Source: Eggerthellales bacterium
GTDB taxonomy: Bacteria; Actinomycetota; Coriobacteriia; Coriobacteriales; Eggerthellaceae
NCBI GenBank assembly: GCA_029219345.1
Contig: JAQXTF010000086.1
Coordinates: 1-51,022 of the forward strand
DNA length: 51,022 bases
Reading direction: 5' to 3'
A model generated the notes under the pieces. It had not been told where the DNA came from and did not search any database. It saw only the letters and a list, made by a program, of their open reading frames with translations. Below, one piece after another: positions 17,498 to 26,035 of the stretch. The position numbers and the translations under genes were made by a program. Every line of letters begins with the position of its first letter. Position 1 is the first letter of the stretch.

Positions 17498-19003
17498 ATG
17501 AATCTGTCGAAATCTCGCTACACCAAAGCCATACAGTGCCCCAAGATGCTGTGGATGGACCAGCACCTTCCCCAGTACTTTGACCAGGGCGTTTTAAACC
17601 AAAGCGTTCTTGACAACGGCAGCTTGCTGGGCGATATGGCCATGGCCTATTACGGAGACTTCGTGGAAGTGGCCTTTAGCGAGGGCAGCAAGCAGCCCAT
17701 GATTGATGATACCGCGCGCCTTCTGCAAGAAGCCCAAGAGGGTAGGGGGCCGGCAAATATCGCCGAAGCCTCCTTCTCTTACGATGGGAATTTCTGCTCT
17801 GTGGACATTTTGCGCGTAGAAGACGATGGGGTGCACCTGGTTGAAGTCAAAAGCTCCACCCATGTGCGCGATCTGTACAAGCATGATATGGCGTTTCAGT
17901 GCTGGGTGCTACAGCACTGCGGTCTGAAGGTGAAAAGCGTGAGTCTCATGCACGTGAACAGCGCTTATGTACGCCAGGGAGAGCTTGATATTGCCCAGCT
18001 TTTCGTTCCCGAAGACTTCACAGAAGAGGTCTTTTCCATGCTTGACCAGGTAGAACGCAACGTTCCTCTCTTTAAAGCCACTGCCGATGGGGAAGAAGAG
18101 CCCGCAACGCCCCTTGGCTGCCAATGCAAAAGCCCCTATGAGTGCGGATATCGCAGCTGGTGCTGGCGACACATTCCCGCAGGGAGCGTGTTTGAGCTGG
18201 CCGGCATCACGGGAAAGAAGGCCTTTGCCCTCTACGATCAGGGTGTTTGCACCATGTCCGACGCCCTTCACGCCAGCGGGGTAAAGTTGAACCCACGCCA
18301 AAGCGTGCAAGCCAAATGCGCTGATGAGGGCCTTGATTTCTTGGTTGACAAACCTCAAATTGCTGCGTTTTTGGATACGCTGGAGTATCCCCTGTATTTT
18401 TTGGATTTTGAAACCTTCCAGCCCGCCGCACCCCTATATGACGGCACGCGTCCCTACGCACAGATTCCCACCCAGTATTCCCTGCATGTGCTGCGCTCGC
18501 CCGACGCGCCTTTGGAGCATTTCGACTTTCTGGCGCCTTCGGTGGGGGATCCGCGCCGCAGCGTGGCCGAGAATCTGGTGGCTGACATCCCGGCTGGATC
18601 TTGCGTTATCGCGTACAACATGAGCTTTGAGAAAAACCGCATTAAAGAGATGGCAGAAGCCTTTCCCGACCTGGCAGAACACCTGATGTCGCTGCACCAG
18701 GGCATGCGCGATTTGCTGGTTCCCTTCCAGAAGGGCGCTTGTTACTTCACGGCCATGGGAGGCTCCAACTCCATTAAGGCCGTGCTGCCAGCCCTCTTTC
18801 CCCACGACCCCCAGCTTGATTACCACGCTCTGGAGGGCGTTCACAACGGCGCGGAGGCCTCCAGCGCCTTTGCGCAACTTGCTACCATGGATCCCGAACA
18901 AGAGGATAAAACCCGCTCCGACCTGCTGAAATACTGCGAACTTGATACTTTGGCCATGGTAAAAATCTGGCAAAAGCTCATCCAGTTGGCCGCGGAAGAT
19001 TAG
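17498..19003 (+). CDS. DUF2779 protein: Cas4/RecB-like nuclease joined to a DEDD-type exonuclease fold
   Basis: A 501-aa protein. The N-terminal part has a RecB/Cas4-type PD-(D/E)xK signature: D103 in SVDIL, then EVKSST with E116 and K118. C14 and a C208-C210-C216-C222 group could bind an Fe-S cluster as in Cas4. The C-terminal part starts with YFLDFETF (D303, E305), continues with AYNMSFEKNRIKEMA and ends with YCELDTLAM, the acidic motifs of an RNase-H-fold 3'-5' exonuclease. The combination matches DUF2779 proteins; their biological role is not established. It stands alone directly right of the replicon block, with no cas genes nearby. ATG at 17498 with AAGAAAG upstream. Confidence 0.8.
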   Translation: MNLSKSRYTKAIQCPKMLWMDQHLPQYFDQGVLNQSVLDNGSLLGDMAMAYYGDFVEVAFSEGSKQPMIDDTARLLQEAQEGRGPANIAEASFSYDGNFCSVDILRVEDDGVHLVEVKSSTHVRDLYKHDMAFQCWVLQHCGLKVKSVSLMHVNSAYVRQGELDIAQLFVPEDFTEEVFSMLDQVERNVPLFKATADGEEEPATPLGCQCKSPYECGYRSWCWRHIPAGSVFELAGITGKKAFALYDQGVCTMSDALHASGVKLNPRQSVQAKCADEGLDFLVDKPQIAAFLDTLEYPLYFLDFETFQPAAPLYDGTRPYAQIPTQYSLHVLRSPDAPLEHFDFLAPSVGDPRRSVAENLVADIPAGSCVIAYNMSFEKNRIKEMAEAFPDLAEHLMSLHQGMRDLLVPFQKGACYFTAMGGSNSIKAVLPALFPHDPQLDYHALEGVHNGAEASSAFAQLATMDPEQEDKTRSDLLKYCELDTLAMVKIWQKLIQLAAED

Positions 19004-19122
19004 GGCTTCACCTCAATATTTTCCGGCCAATCCATAATGTCCCCTGGCAGTTGACCACGGCGGGCGCCGCGGCGGGTATTCTGCGCTTGCAAGGTTGACC
19101 CGAAGAGCAAAAGGAGACCACC

Positions 19123-19779
19123 ATGGAAAAGAAAAACATCACTGAGCTGGTATTTATCGTTGACAAGAGCGGCAGCATGTACGGTCGCGAAAGCGATACC
19201 GTGGGCGGCATCAACGCCGTTTTGGACGCCAATCGCAAGCTGGATGGCGAGGTGCTGGTAAGCGTCGTTCTGTTCAACGAGGGCACCAAGGTACTGCGCG
19301 ACCGCGACAGCATCAAGGACGTGCCCGCCCTGACTCTGCAAGACTACAGTTGCGACGGCTGCACCGCGCTGCTGGACGCCGTGGGCGGCAGCATCAAGCA
19401 CATCAACCGCGTGCAGCGCTACATGCCCTGGGGCCACAAGGCCGACAAGGTGATCTTTGTCATCACCACCGACGGCATGGAAAACTCCAGCCGCAAGTAC
19501 ACCTATAGTAAGGTGAAGGAAATGATCTCGAGCAAAACCAACGAAGGCTGGGAGTTCCTGTTCCTGGGCGCCAACATCGACGCCGCATCTGAGGCGGGGC
19601 GCTTGGGTATCGCAGAGGATCGCGCGTGCGACTACGTTTGCGACACCGCTGGCAATGCCGCCATGTACGCTTCGGTGGCGGAGGCAACTTGCTGCATGCG
19701 TCAGGCAGCCCCTCAAGCACGCGTAGGCGGCAGCTGGAAGGCAAGCATCTTCGCTGATAAGGCATCACGCTTCAAATAA
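19123..19779 (+). CDS. Von Willebrand factor A (VWA) domain protein
   Basis: A 218-aa protein that is almost entirely one VWA domain. The MIDAS motif DKSGS lies at residues 14-18, with a threonine in GCTALLDAVGG and an aspartate in FVITTDGMEN completing the metal site. There is no signal peptide, so it is cytoplasmic. VWA proteins of this size usually act as adaptors for ATPases or chelatases, or in stress responses; no partner is adjacent. Strong AAAGGAG lies 8 bases before the ATG at 19123. The last 50 residues are Ala-rich and low in conserved features. Confidence 0.85.
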   Translation: MEKKNITELVFIVDKSGSMYGRESDTVGGINAVLDANRKLDGEVLVSVVLFNEGTKVLRDRDSIKDVPALTLQDYSCDGCTALLDAVGGSIKHINRVQRYMPWGHKADKVIFVITTDGMENSSRKYTYSKVKEMISSKTNEGWEFLFLGANIDAASEAGRLGIAEDRACDYVCDTAGNAAMYASVAEATCCMRQAAPQARVGGSWKASIFADKASRFK

Positions 19780-19785
19780 CGCAGA

Positions 19786-19802
19786 AAGGCTCTGAGAGCC
19801 TT
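19786..19802. terminator. Short hairpin between convergent VWA and phosphatase genes
   Basis: AAGGCTC (19786-19792) and GAGCCTT (19796-19802) form a 7-bp stem with a 3-nt loop. It separates two genes pointing at each other and may stop both, though neither side has a long U tract. Confidence 0.5.
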
Positions 19803-19803
19803 G

Positions 19804-20583
19804 TTAGAGAGTGAGCAGAGAACGGGCTTGGCTGATAGCTTCCTTGGTCAGGCCCAATTTTTGCTCCACGAAGGCCCCCATGCCGCCGTAGTGCTCATCT
19901 ACGGCGCGGCGGAAGGATTGCAGGTTTTCGGGGCGAGCGCGATGGTTGTTCACCAGCTGCCAGGCCAGGTGCTCGTCGTTTTCAGTGAAGCGTATGAAGC
20001 GCTGGTACATTTCGTCCAATCGCGCGTCGCGGGACACGTTGGTGAGCAAGTAATCTTCAAGAATGGCCTGCTCAGAAGCACCCAATACGGTCAAAAGGCA
20101 CAATGAAATGATGCCCGCGCGATCTTTGCCACCGCTGCAGTGCACATAGGCGGCTTTTCCGGCCTGCGCGTATTCGAGGATGAGGCGTACGGCCTTTCCC
20201 ATTTGCGCGGCGGTCAACTCATTGGCCATATGATGATAGAAATGGTCAGGATCGCAGGCAATATCATGCCCCTGGGCCTTGGTGCCCGCCGCGGGCTGTG
20301 TATAGTCGATGCCCACCTTTTCCATATCGTAAAAGGGAATATGCTCATAGCGCACGCCTGGAATCTGAATGTCGGGCTTCGCTTCAACTTCCCAGCCCAC
20401 GCGCAGGTCGATAACAAGAGAAATTCCCAGCTCATCTGCCATTTTTGAGGCACCTGCAGCAGTAAGCTTAGAAAGATTGCCGCCGCGATACAAAAGACCA
20501 GGCCTCACCACGCGGCCGCCAGACACCGCAATGCCGCCCAGGTCGCGAACGTTTTCCACGCCGTCAATTTCAATTGTGGCCAT
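19804..20583 (-). CDS. Tyrosine/serine protein phosphatase (dual-specificity type)
   Basis: A 259-aa member of the bacterial tyrosine-phosphatase family. It has NVRDLGGI near the N-terminus, VIDLR with HIPFYD further on, and the Cys-x5-Arg phosphatase loop HCSGGKDRAG, where Cys is the nucleophile and Arg binds phosphate. The C-terminal half is helical. I start at the ATG at 20583 because GGAAGGAGG lies directly upstream; a longer frame starts 13 codons earlier without such a site. Related enzymes dephosphorylate phosphotyrosine or phosphoinositides; the substrate is unknown. Confidence 0.88.
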   Translation of the reverse strand: MATIEIDGVENVRDLGGIAVSGGRVVRPGLLYRGGNLSKLTAAGASKMADELGISLVIDLRVGWEVEAKPDIQIPGVRYEHIPFYDMEKVGIDYTQPAAGTKAQGHDIACDPDHFYHHMANELTAAQMGKAVRLILEYAQAGKAAYVHCSGGKDRAGIISLCLLTVLGASEQAILEDYLLTNVSRDARLDEMYQRFIRFTENDEHLAWQLVNNHRARPENLQSFRRAVDEHYGGMGAFVEQKLGLTKEAISQARSLLTL

Positions 20584-20722
20584 TGGCGCCTCCTTCCAGT
20601 CACGTTGATGAGTGCCTGCCAATTATAGGAGATTACGGGCTTTCGGGACGCAAAAGGACGCAAAAGACCTCGCTGGAGCCGTTTCATGAAGTAAAATCTC
20701 GGGCGAAAGGAAAGGGGAGAGC

Positions 20723-21511
20723 GTGCTGAAGCTTCATGTCATTGGCTCAGGCAGCAAAGGTAACGCCGCGCTGATCGAGGATGCCGCCACTGGCAATGTG
20801 CTGGCGGTGGACTGCGGCCTCTGCGCGCGCGATTACCTGGCAGGGCTTAGTGCGGCAGGCGTTGATCCGGCGCAGATTTCCGGCTTGCTTATCACCCACG
20901 AGCACACCGACCACACCAAAGGCTTGGGCGTGGTGCTGCGCGCCTTGCGCAAAAAGGGCGCCCAGGTTCCCGTCTACGTTGACGAGCCGGCAGCCCGCAA
21001 CAGCCGTGATGTCATGGCATTGGTGGGTGACTTTTCTTTTCGCCAACTTGAACAGGGAAAACGCCAGAACATCAACGGTATAGACGTGCTGCCTTTCGCC
21101 ACCAGCCATGATGCCGCAAGCTCCTGCGGTTTTCGTTTTGAGGCAACTGGCGATGCCCTAGGCTACCTGACCGATTCGGGAATCGTAACCCCGCAGGCAC
21201 ACGACGCGCTGCAGCAAGTGCGCATTCTGGCCCTGGAATCCAACCATGACCCCGAGATGCTTCGCGTTGGGCCGTATCCGTACCCCCTGAAGCGCCGCGT
21301 GGGCGACACCAACGGCCACCTTTCCAACCAACAAGCCGCCGACGAGCTGCGTGAACTCATGTGGAGCGGCTTGGAGCAGGTGGTGGCGATGCACATCTCC
21401 CAAAACAACAACACCTATGATTTGCCCGAAGCCGTACTCCGCGAAGCTTTGGGCGACCACGCTGCGCACGTTCAAAGTGCCCACCAGAGCCGCATGATCA
21501 GCGTGTGCTAG
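20723..21511 (+). CDS. Metallo-beta-lactamase-fold hydrolase, YycJ/WalJ-like
   Basis: A 262-aa protein with the metal-binding HEHTDH motif at 59-64, an N-terminal VIGSGSKGNAALIE strand and later conserved His/Asp positions (FATSHDAA, LTDSG, LESNHD). This matches the YycJ/WalJ branch of the MBL superfamily, 5'-nuclease-like enzymes linked to DNA mismatch repair and cell-wall signalling in Firmicutes. It starts with GTG at 20723 after AAAGGGGAGAGC. It is a single gene with no walKR neighbours, so a walJ-type name would be a guess. Confidence 0.85.
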   Translation: MLKLHVIGSGSKGNAALIEDAATGNVLAVDCGLCARDYLAGLSAAGVDPAQISGLLITHEHTDHTKGLGVVLRALRKKGAQVPVYVDEPAARNSRDVMALVGDFSFRQLEQGKRQNINGIDVLPFATSHDAASSCGFRFEATGDALGYLTDSGIVTPQAHDALQQVRILALESNHDPEMLRVGPYPYPLKRRVGDTNGHLSNQQAADELRELMWSGLEQVVAMHISQNNNTYDLPEAVLREALGDHAAHVQSAHQSRMISVC

Positions 21512-21529
21512 GCAAAAATCATTCAAATC

Positions 21530-21668
21530 TGACAAAAATTGCGATTGGGTGCAAAAAACGAGACCTCCAAAGCCCAAAATCAGGCATTTCGGTGCGTCTA
21601 ACGTTCGATTAACCCCCTAAATAGGCCCAAATCATCAGAAAAATGTCTACCAATCGCAATTTTTGTCA
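21530..21668. repeat. Long inverted repeat, 19-bp perfect arms around a 101-bp centre
   Basis: GACAAAAATTGCGATTGG at 21531-21548 is perfectly complementary to CCAATCGCAATTTTTGTC at 21650-21667, and one further base pairs on the outside. A second pair, AAAAAACGAG near 21553 and CTCGTTTTTT near 21676, interleaves with the first. The 21512-21818 spacer has no gene. It resembles a small non-autonomous mobile element or a structured intergenic repeat. Confidence 0.7.
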
Positions 21669-21818
21669 TTTTTGGCTCGTTTTTTACGGGCCCGCCCATC
21701 AACCAACCCATTCAATGCCTTACCAGCAGCAAAATTAAAAACTTATTGAAAAAAATAATGCGCTCATGCGAGCAATTTGCTACAAAAGAATGCATACGAA
21801 TTTGAGAAGTGGGGGATT

Positions 21819-23030
21819 ATGGAAGCCGAAGATTCACAGGAAAAGGTGCGCATTTTCACTTTGGGGTTTATCCTGTTGTCGCTCGTTAATATTTGCTCCT
21901 TTATGGCGTGGCAGATTATCTTTACCGGCCTGCCCATTTATTTAGCGAGCCTTGAAGCATCATCAGTTGAAGTAGGCCTGGTAAGCTCCCTTGCCATGTT
22001 TGGCTCGATTATATGCCGCCCCTTCACCGGCGTTTTGGTTGACACCTACGGACGCAAGGGATTTCTATACGCTGGCTACATCGTCATGGCCTTGTGCAGC
22101 TTTTGCTATGCAATATTTCCCATAGTGGGCGTTATCTTTGCAACTCGTTTCATCCATGGTTTGGCCTGGGGATTCAGTTCCACCGCCATCAATACCGTCA
22201 GCGTGGACATCTTCCCCAGAAAGCGTTTTTCCGAGGCCGCAGGCTATTACGCTCTTACCGGCTCCCTTGCCCTGGCCCTGGGCCCAGCCATCGCCGTTTG
22301 GATGGCGGAAGGAGGCCATGAGCAGCTCATGGTTGTTCTGGCGGGCGTTCTCACCACCGCGGGCATTCTTATTGCCGTTGTCATGTTCTCCCGCGCCTAC
22401 AAAGAGCCGCCCTTGAAAAAAGACAAAACCTTGCGCGAGGCCATGGTGCCTTCAAACATGTTCGAAAAGACCGCCGTATTCCCCTCGCTTATCCACGGTC
22501 TTCTTTCCATGGGCTACATTTGCATGAACACCTTCGGAGCCATCATGGGCGCAGAACGCGGCATCGAGAACATGGCAGCCCTCTTTATCACCTACGCTAT
22601 CGCCAACGTGGCCATGCGACCCATTCTTGGCCACATCGCTGACTCCAAAGGCTTTTTTGGATTGGGGGTTATGTCATGCATCTCATGCGCGTTGTCTTTA
22701 GTAATTTTGGCATACGCCTCAACATTGTGGATGATCATCCTAGCCGGCATCTTCACGGGCCTGGGAATGGGAACCGCCATGAGCGTATTTTACACCATGG
22801 CCGTTGCCATCGCCCCGCCTGATCGCCGCGGTGCCGCCACCAGCACCCACCTGTTCTTCTTCAACGGAGGCATGGCCGTTGGACCTTTCATTGGCGGCTT
22901 CCTTGTGGATGCATTCGGCTACGGAGGAATGTACCTTACTATTGCGGGGCTTTCAGTGCTGACCTGCATCGTGTTCGTGCTCTACGGAAAAGAGCGCATA
23001 GACATGTATCACACAAAGCAGCAGGGATAA
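21819..23030 (+). CDS. MFS transporter
   Basis: A 403-aa integral membrane protein with about 12 hydrophobic segments and the MFS loop signature after TM2 (GVLVDTYGRKGFLYAG), repeated in weaker form between TM8 and TM9 (GHIADSKGFFGLG). Substrate cannot be told. I start at the ATG at 21819, just after GTGGGGGATT, rather than a TTG 14 codons upstream. It stands alone and ends at a strong bidirectional terminator. It is a different subfamily from the MFS proteins at 28.5 and 33.3 kb. Confidence 0.88.
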   Translation: MEAEDSQEKVRIFTLGFILLSLVNICSFMAWQIIFTGLPIYLASLEASSVEVGLVSSLAMFGSIICRPFTGVLVDTYGRKGFLYAGYIVMALCSFCYAIFPIVGVIFATRFIHGLAWGFSSTAINTVSVDIFPRKRFSEAAGYYALTGSLALALGPAIAVWMAEGGHEQLMVVLAGVLTTAGILIAVVMFSRAYKEPPLKKDKTLREAMVPSNMFEKTAVFPSLIHGLLSMGYICMNTFGAIMGAERGIENMAALFITYAIANVAMRPILGHIADSKGFFGLGVMSCISCALSLVILAYASTLWMIILAGIFTGLGMGTAMSVFYTMAVAIAPPDRRGAATSTHLFFFNGGMAVGPFIGGFLVDAFGYGGMYLTIAGLSVLTCIVFVLYGKERIDMYHTKQQG

Positions 23031-23051
23031 AACACCTGACAGAACGCAAAA

Positions 23052-23075
23052 GCCTCCGAATTTCGGAGGCTTTTT
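23052..23075. terminator. Bidirectional rho-independent terminator
   Basis: GCCTCCG (23052-23058) pairs with CGGAGGC (23064-23070), followed by TTTTT on the plus strand and preceded by AAAA, so it can also serve the convergent QueG-like gene. Confidence 0.9.
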
Positions 23076-23101
23076 GATGACGGGACAGGGAAGGGCTGAC
23101 G

Positions 23102-24142
23102 CTACAAAGCTGCCTTTAACTTTTCGGCGGCCCACTGGGCAGCCTCACGCACTTCTTCGTTCTCATCGTTTGCGGCAGCCTGCTCCAGGGCCGGAATAAA
23201 CGCAACGTTCCCGGAGTTGCCCATAGCGATGGCGGCATTGCGGCGATGACGATCGAACTCCTTGAAGTAGGGGGAAATAATGCGACCCAGGGTGTCGGCG
23301 AACTGCTCCTCGGTGCCCTGAAGAACGGCCTTCAGGGAGAAGGTCTCCGCCAATTCCTCAAGCAAAGGCTGGGGCTGTTTGTTGGCGCCAAAGATGGCTT
23401 CCTTGTTGCGCGGGCACGCGTTCTGACACTCGTCGCAGCCATGGATGCGCACACCCAGCTGATCGCGAACGCTTTTGTCAAGCATGGCGCCAGGGAACAT
23501 ATTGTTGTACAGCACACAGCGCGTAGGAATGAGTCGTCCCTGGTCATCGAGGGCTTTCGTGGGACAAGCATCAATGCAGCGGCGGCAGTCAGCAGGGCAA
23601 TGGCTCTTAGGCGGGTGCACTTCGGTTTCCAAATCGGCATCAACCACAATATTGGTGATAATAATCAAAGAGCCATGTTTGCCACTATAAGCAAAGTTGT
23701 TGCGACCGTACGAGATAAGACCGGCACGAGCGGCGATGGCGCGGTCGGGCATTTGCATGAAATTCGGAGCATTAAAGGTACGAATGCCCTGTTCATGCAA
23801 ATATTCGAGGAATTCAACATGCTTTTGCGCGTTCAAACCGGGAGCAACGCCGCCATAAAGCTTGGACTGGTAGGCACGAGCAATATGAGGAGTGAGCTCC
23901 GAGGGAAATTCCCATTCCGCGAAACTATCAATGCAAGAAATGACGCACTTTGCGTCTTCTGCGCCTTCGGGAAGCGTCACTTGGCCATTAAGGCCGCCTC
24001 CCGCAAAGCGCTCATATCCTTTTCGGGATGAAAGCTCTTCATCATATTCGGGAAAGGGATCAAGAGTGGTCACGCCGCATTTAACGTAGCCTAGCTCCAG
24101 CGCCTTTTCTTTAATCGCTTTCGTCAATTCTGCATTTGACAT
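23102..24142 (-). CDS. QueG-like 4Fe-4S double-cluster protein with C-terminal HEAT-like repeats
   Basis: A 346-aa cytoplasmic protein. MPDRAIAARAGLISYGRNN corresponds to the active-site segment of epoxyqueuosine reductase, with the Asp in PDR. CPADCRRCIDACPT and CDECQNACPRNK are the ligands of two 4Fe-4S clusters. The last 90 residues are short helical repeats of HEAT type (RRNAAIAMGNSGNVAFIPAL). QueG performs the cobalamin-dependent last step of queuosine synthesis. The sequence before the clusters deviates from textbook QueG, so it could be a paralogous reductase of unknown substrate. No other que gene is in the window. Confidence 0.65.
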   Translation of the reverse strand: MSNAELTKAIKEKALELGYVKCGVTTLDPFPEYDEELSSRKGYERFAGGGLNGQVTLPEGAEDAKCVISCIDSFAEWEFPSELTPHIARAYQSKLYGGVAPGLNAQKHVEFLEYLHEQGIRTFNAPNFMQMPDRAIAARAGLISYGRNNFAYSGKHGSLIIITNIVVDADLETEVHPPKSHCPADCRRCIDACPTKALDDQGRLIPTRCVLYNNMFPGAMLDKSVRDQLGVRIHGCDECQNACPRNKEAIFGANKQPQPLLEELAETFSLKAVLQGTEEQFADTLGRIISPYFKEFDRHRRNAAIAMGNSGNVAFIPALEQAAANDENEEVREAAQWAAEKLKAAL

Positions 24143-24289
24143 AGCCGCACCTTCTTACTCTCATAATTCACAGTATATAGGCCAATATTTATTAAGCAAG
24201 CGCCAAAAACCCGGTAAATAATTGTGTACAATAGATTAAATCAACACGAAAAGGGTAGGGGTAAGAAGCCCGCCGCAAACGCAGAAGCC

Positions 24290-24382
24290 ATGGCAGCAAT
24301 TGAAAAGCGCATTTCCATGCGCGCACATACCAAACAACCGATTGAGCAGGAAAAACTCGACGCTCTTCAGACATTGTCATAA
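24290..24382 (+). pseudogene. N-terminal relic of a nitroreductase-family gene
   Basis: Thirty codons from an ATG at 24290 read MAAIEKRISMRAHTKQP and on to EKLDALQ, matching the conserved N-terminus of nitroreductase flavoproteins (AIEKRxSxRxxxxxPIEQEKLDAL). The frame ends at TAA 24380, where the family normally runs for about 170-200 more residues. Downstream (24421-24517) a degraded frame starting MKQVVTVQSEDNLV carries one internal stop and no recognisable family. The rest of 24143-24591 shows no gene. Confidence 0.55.
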
Positions 24383-24591
24383 AGCATCAACTCGCCATCG
24401 CAATAATCGAGAAGGCTATCAATGAAGCAAGTTGTTACGGTACAGTCCGAAGACAATCTGGTGTAACTCATCAAGTTTGCCAGAGTTGCCAGCGCGTCTA
24501 GCAAGAACGAAGCATAACGCTTTTATATATTTATAATTGTTGAATAAAACTCTCATCAGGTAAAATATAATTATATTTATGATAATATAGA

Positions 24592-25191
24592 TTATGTAAA
24601 TCTAATTTCAATGTCCTTTTCCAGGGCATTCGCAATGCACTGAAGCGTCTCAATCGTGGGATTCACCTGCCCTCGCTCCAGCCGGCTCAGCATCGACTGC
24701 TGTATGCCGGCTTTATAGGCAAGCTCTTTTTGAGTGAGTCCTGCGCACTTTCGCTCGCGCGCTATCATCTCGCCCAAGGATTCTTTCATCGACACGACCG
24801 AATACTCGAAGCGTTCGCCAGCGGTTCGCGGTTCGCCCGAATCGCTATCCGATACTTCTCGCAAGAAGAAGTCATCTTGCGAGCAGCGACCTTCCGCAGC
24901 AATCAGAAGCTCATACGGATTGTAGTCGTCCAGCCCCGCACCCTCTAAAATATCCAAAATGTTATGCCTGCTTGGCGGTGGCACGCGCTCAGATATCCAA
25001 CTTAGCGTCCAATCAGCGTCGATACGGTATTCCCCGCGCTCAAGGAAACCGTTAAACATGGCAGGAACCTGATAGATTTGTGCATCAGCACAAATCTCTA
25101 TCTCGGCAGAATGGGCCTCTTCGTCATAGCGCAAATAAGCTACCGGCTTCTTCCTTCTACCAAGGGCGCTAACGATCTCAAAGGTTTGCAT
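24592..25191 (-). CDS. HipS-like domain fused to an XRE-type HTH (HipB-like) protein
   Basis: A 199-aa protein in two parts. Residues 1 to about 130 resemble the N-terminal subdomain 1 of HipA, the part encoded separately as HipS in HipBST systems: YLRYDEEAHSAEIEI, then ERVPPPSRHNILDIL and NPYELLIAAEGRCSQDD. Residues about 145-199 are a classical XRE helix-turn-helix (LTQKELAYKAGIQQSMLSRL) as in HipB antitoxins. The ATG at 25191 lies inside the kinase gene upstream (14-nt overlap), so the two are co-translated. It should bind the operator over its own promoter and restrain the kinase. The HTH call is firm; the HipS assignment is from pattern. Confidence 0.75.
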   Translation of the reverse strand: MQTFEIVSALGRRKKPVAYLRYDEEAHSAEIEICADAQIYQVPAMFNGFLERGEYRIDADWTLSWISERVPPPSRHNILDILEGAGLDDYNPYELLIAAEGRCSQDDFFLREVSDSDSGEPRTAGERFEYSVVSMKESLGEMIARERKCAGLTQKELAYKAGIQQSMLSRLERGQVNPTIETLQCIANALEKDIEIRFT

Positions 25192-25984
25192 ATATGCACC
25201 ATCTCTTCCAGATAATGTCCCAGATTTTGTCAAGGTGATAGTCCGGCAAAACATCATTTAATCCCGCGAACAGGGCTTCTCTGTGCTCTTCCCTGAGGGG
25301 CTTAACTATCCCCTGCGGGATTACCGCAAGATTCTCTGCAAGCCTCTTGCTTCCAATGAAGTTTGTTCCAATAGCATCTATCAAAGGGTTAAATCCCCTG
25401 ATAGACGCCTCGACGTCGTAGCAGGAAAACACCAAGGAGTTGCCGCAATCGAATACGGGCGACAACCTCTTACGGCCATCTTTCCCATGCAGCACCTCAA
25501 CATTCGAACCGTGTCGATCCTGGTTGATAATCAGATAATCGATAAGCATCATTTGACGCACGAAATCGCCCCACCCAAGCCTATCGCACAACTGCAAAGG
25601 GCTCTCTCCTTTTTTCGCGCTTTGCCGAAAAAACTGCGCAAAAGCCTGCTTTGTTTCAAAACTTCGGCGATACGAGGGGCATGCACTTATCCAAGTAACA
25701 TATTCTATATCGTTAAGCCGAATTCGGGCATTTATCAGGGAATATTTTGCGTGAGAGACGCCGAGAATGCCCATGAGGCGCGACGCGATAAGCTCATTTA
25801 CACACTCGTGCCCAAAGAATCCGTTAAACTCGTCAAAGGATGACGCCTTATAGTACACCGTTCCCGTTCCCAACCCACTGGTGGCTTTGAGGAAGCTTCC
25901 ACTGGTACCTGGCACAGCAAAGCATTCGCGCCATTGAAGCGCTGTAAGATCTTGCTCTTTTTTGACCAAGTCGGAGTATCTCAT
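25178..25984 (-). CDS. HipA/HipT-like serine/threonine kinase toxin (core only)
   Basis: A 268-aa protein holding the HipA kinase core without its N-terminal subdomain. It has a Gly/Ser loop (GTSGSFLKATSGLG), an ATP-binding lysine in YYKAS, the catalytic loop NQDRHGSN with D156, and the metal-binding FDCGN with D179. HipA is about 440 aa; HipT proteins of HipBST systems are shorter because subdomain 1 is separate. HipT phosphorylates tryptophanyl-tRNA synthetase in E. coli O127; the target here is unknown. It is the first gene of a two-gene operon, upstream of the HipS-HTH fusion, with its own promoter and inverted repeat at 26014-26049. Confidence 0.85.
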   Translation of the reverse strand: MRYSDLVKKEQDLTALQWRECFAVPGTSGSFLKATSGLGTGTVYYKASSFDEFNGFFGHECVNELIASRLMGILGVSHAKYSLINARIRLNDIEYVTWISACPSYRRSFETKQAFAQFFRQSAKKGESPLQLCDRLGWGDFVRQMMLIDYLIINQDRHGSNVEVLHGKDGRKRLSPVFDCGNSLVFSCYDVEASIRGFNPLIDAIGTNFIGSKRLAENLAVIPQGIVKPLREEHREALFAGLNDVLPDYHLDKIWDIIWKRWCIYANL

Positions 25985-26013
25985 TAATGCACTTTCTGTC
26001 GCTTATTCGTACT

Positions 26014-26035
26014 AATATGTATTATATTACATATT
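26014..26035. promoter_or_regulatory. Candidate operator, AATATGTA-N6-TACATATT
   Basis: A perfect 8-bp inverted repeat (arms 26014-26021 and 26028-26035) overlaps the -10 element of the hipT-like promoter. Its size and position fit an XRE/HipB-type dimer site. Autoregulation is inferred. Confidence 0.65.

Noticed and set aside
17498-19003. Cas4 as evidence for a CRISPR system
   Set aside because: The Cas4-like part is fused to an exonuclease-like domain in DUF2779 form and there is no cas gene or array in the window.
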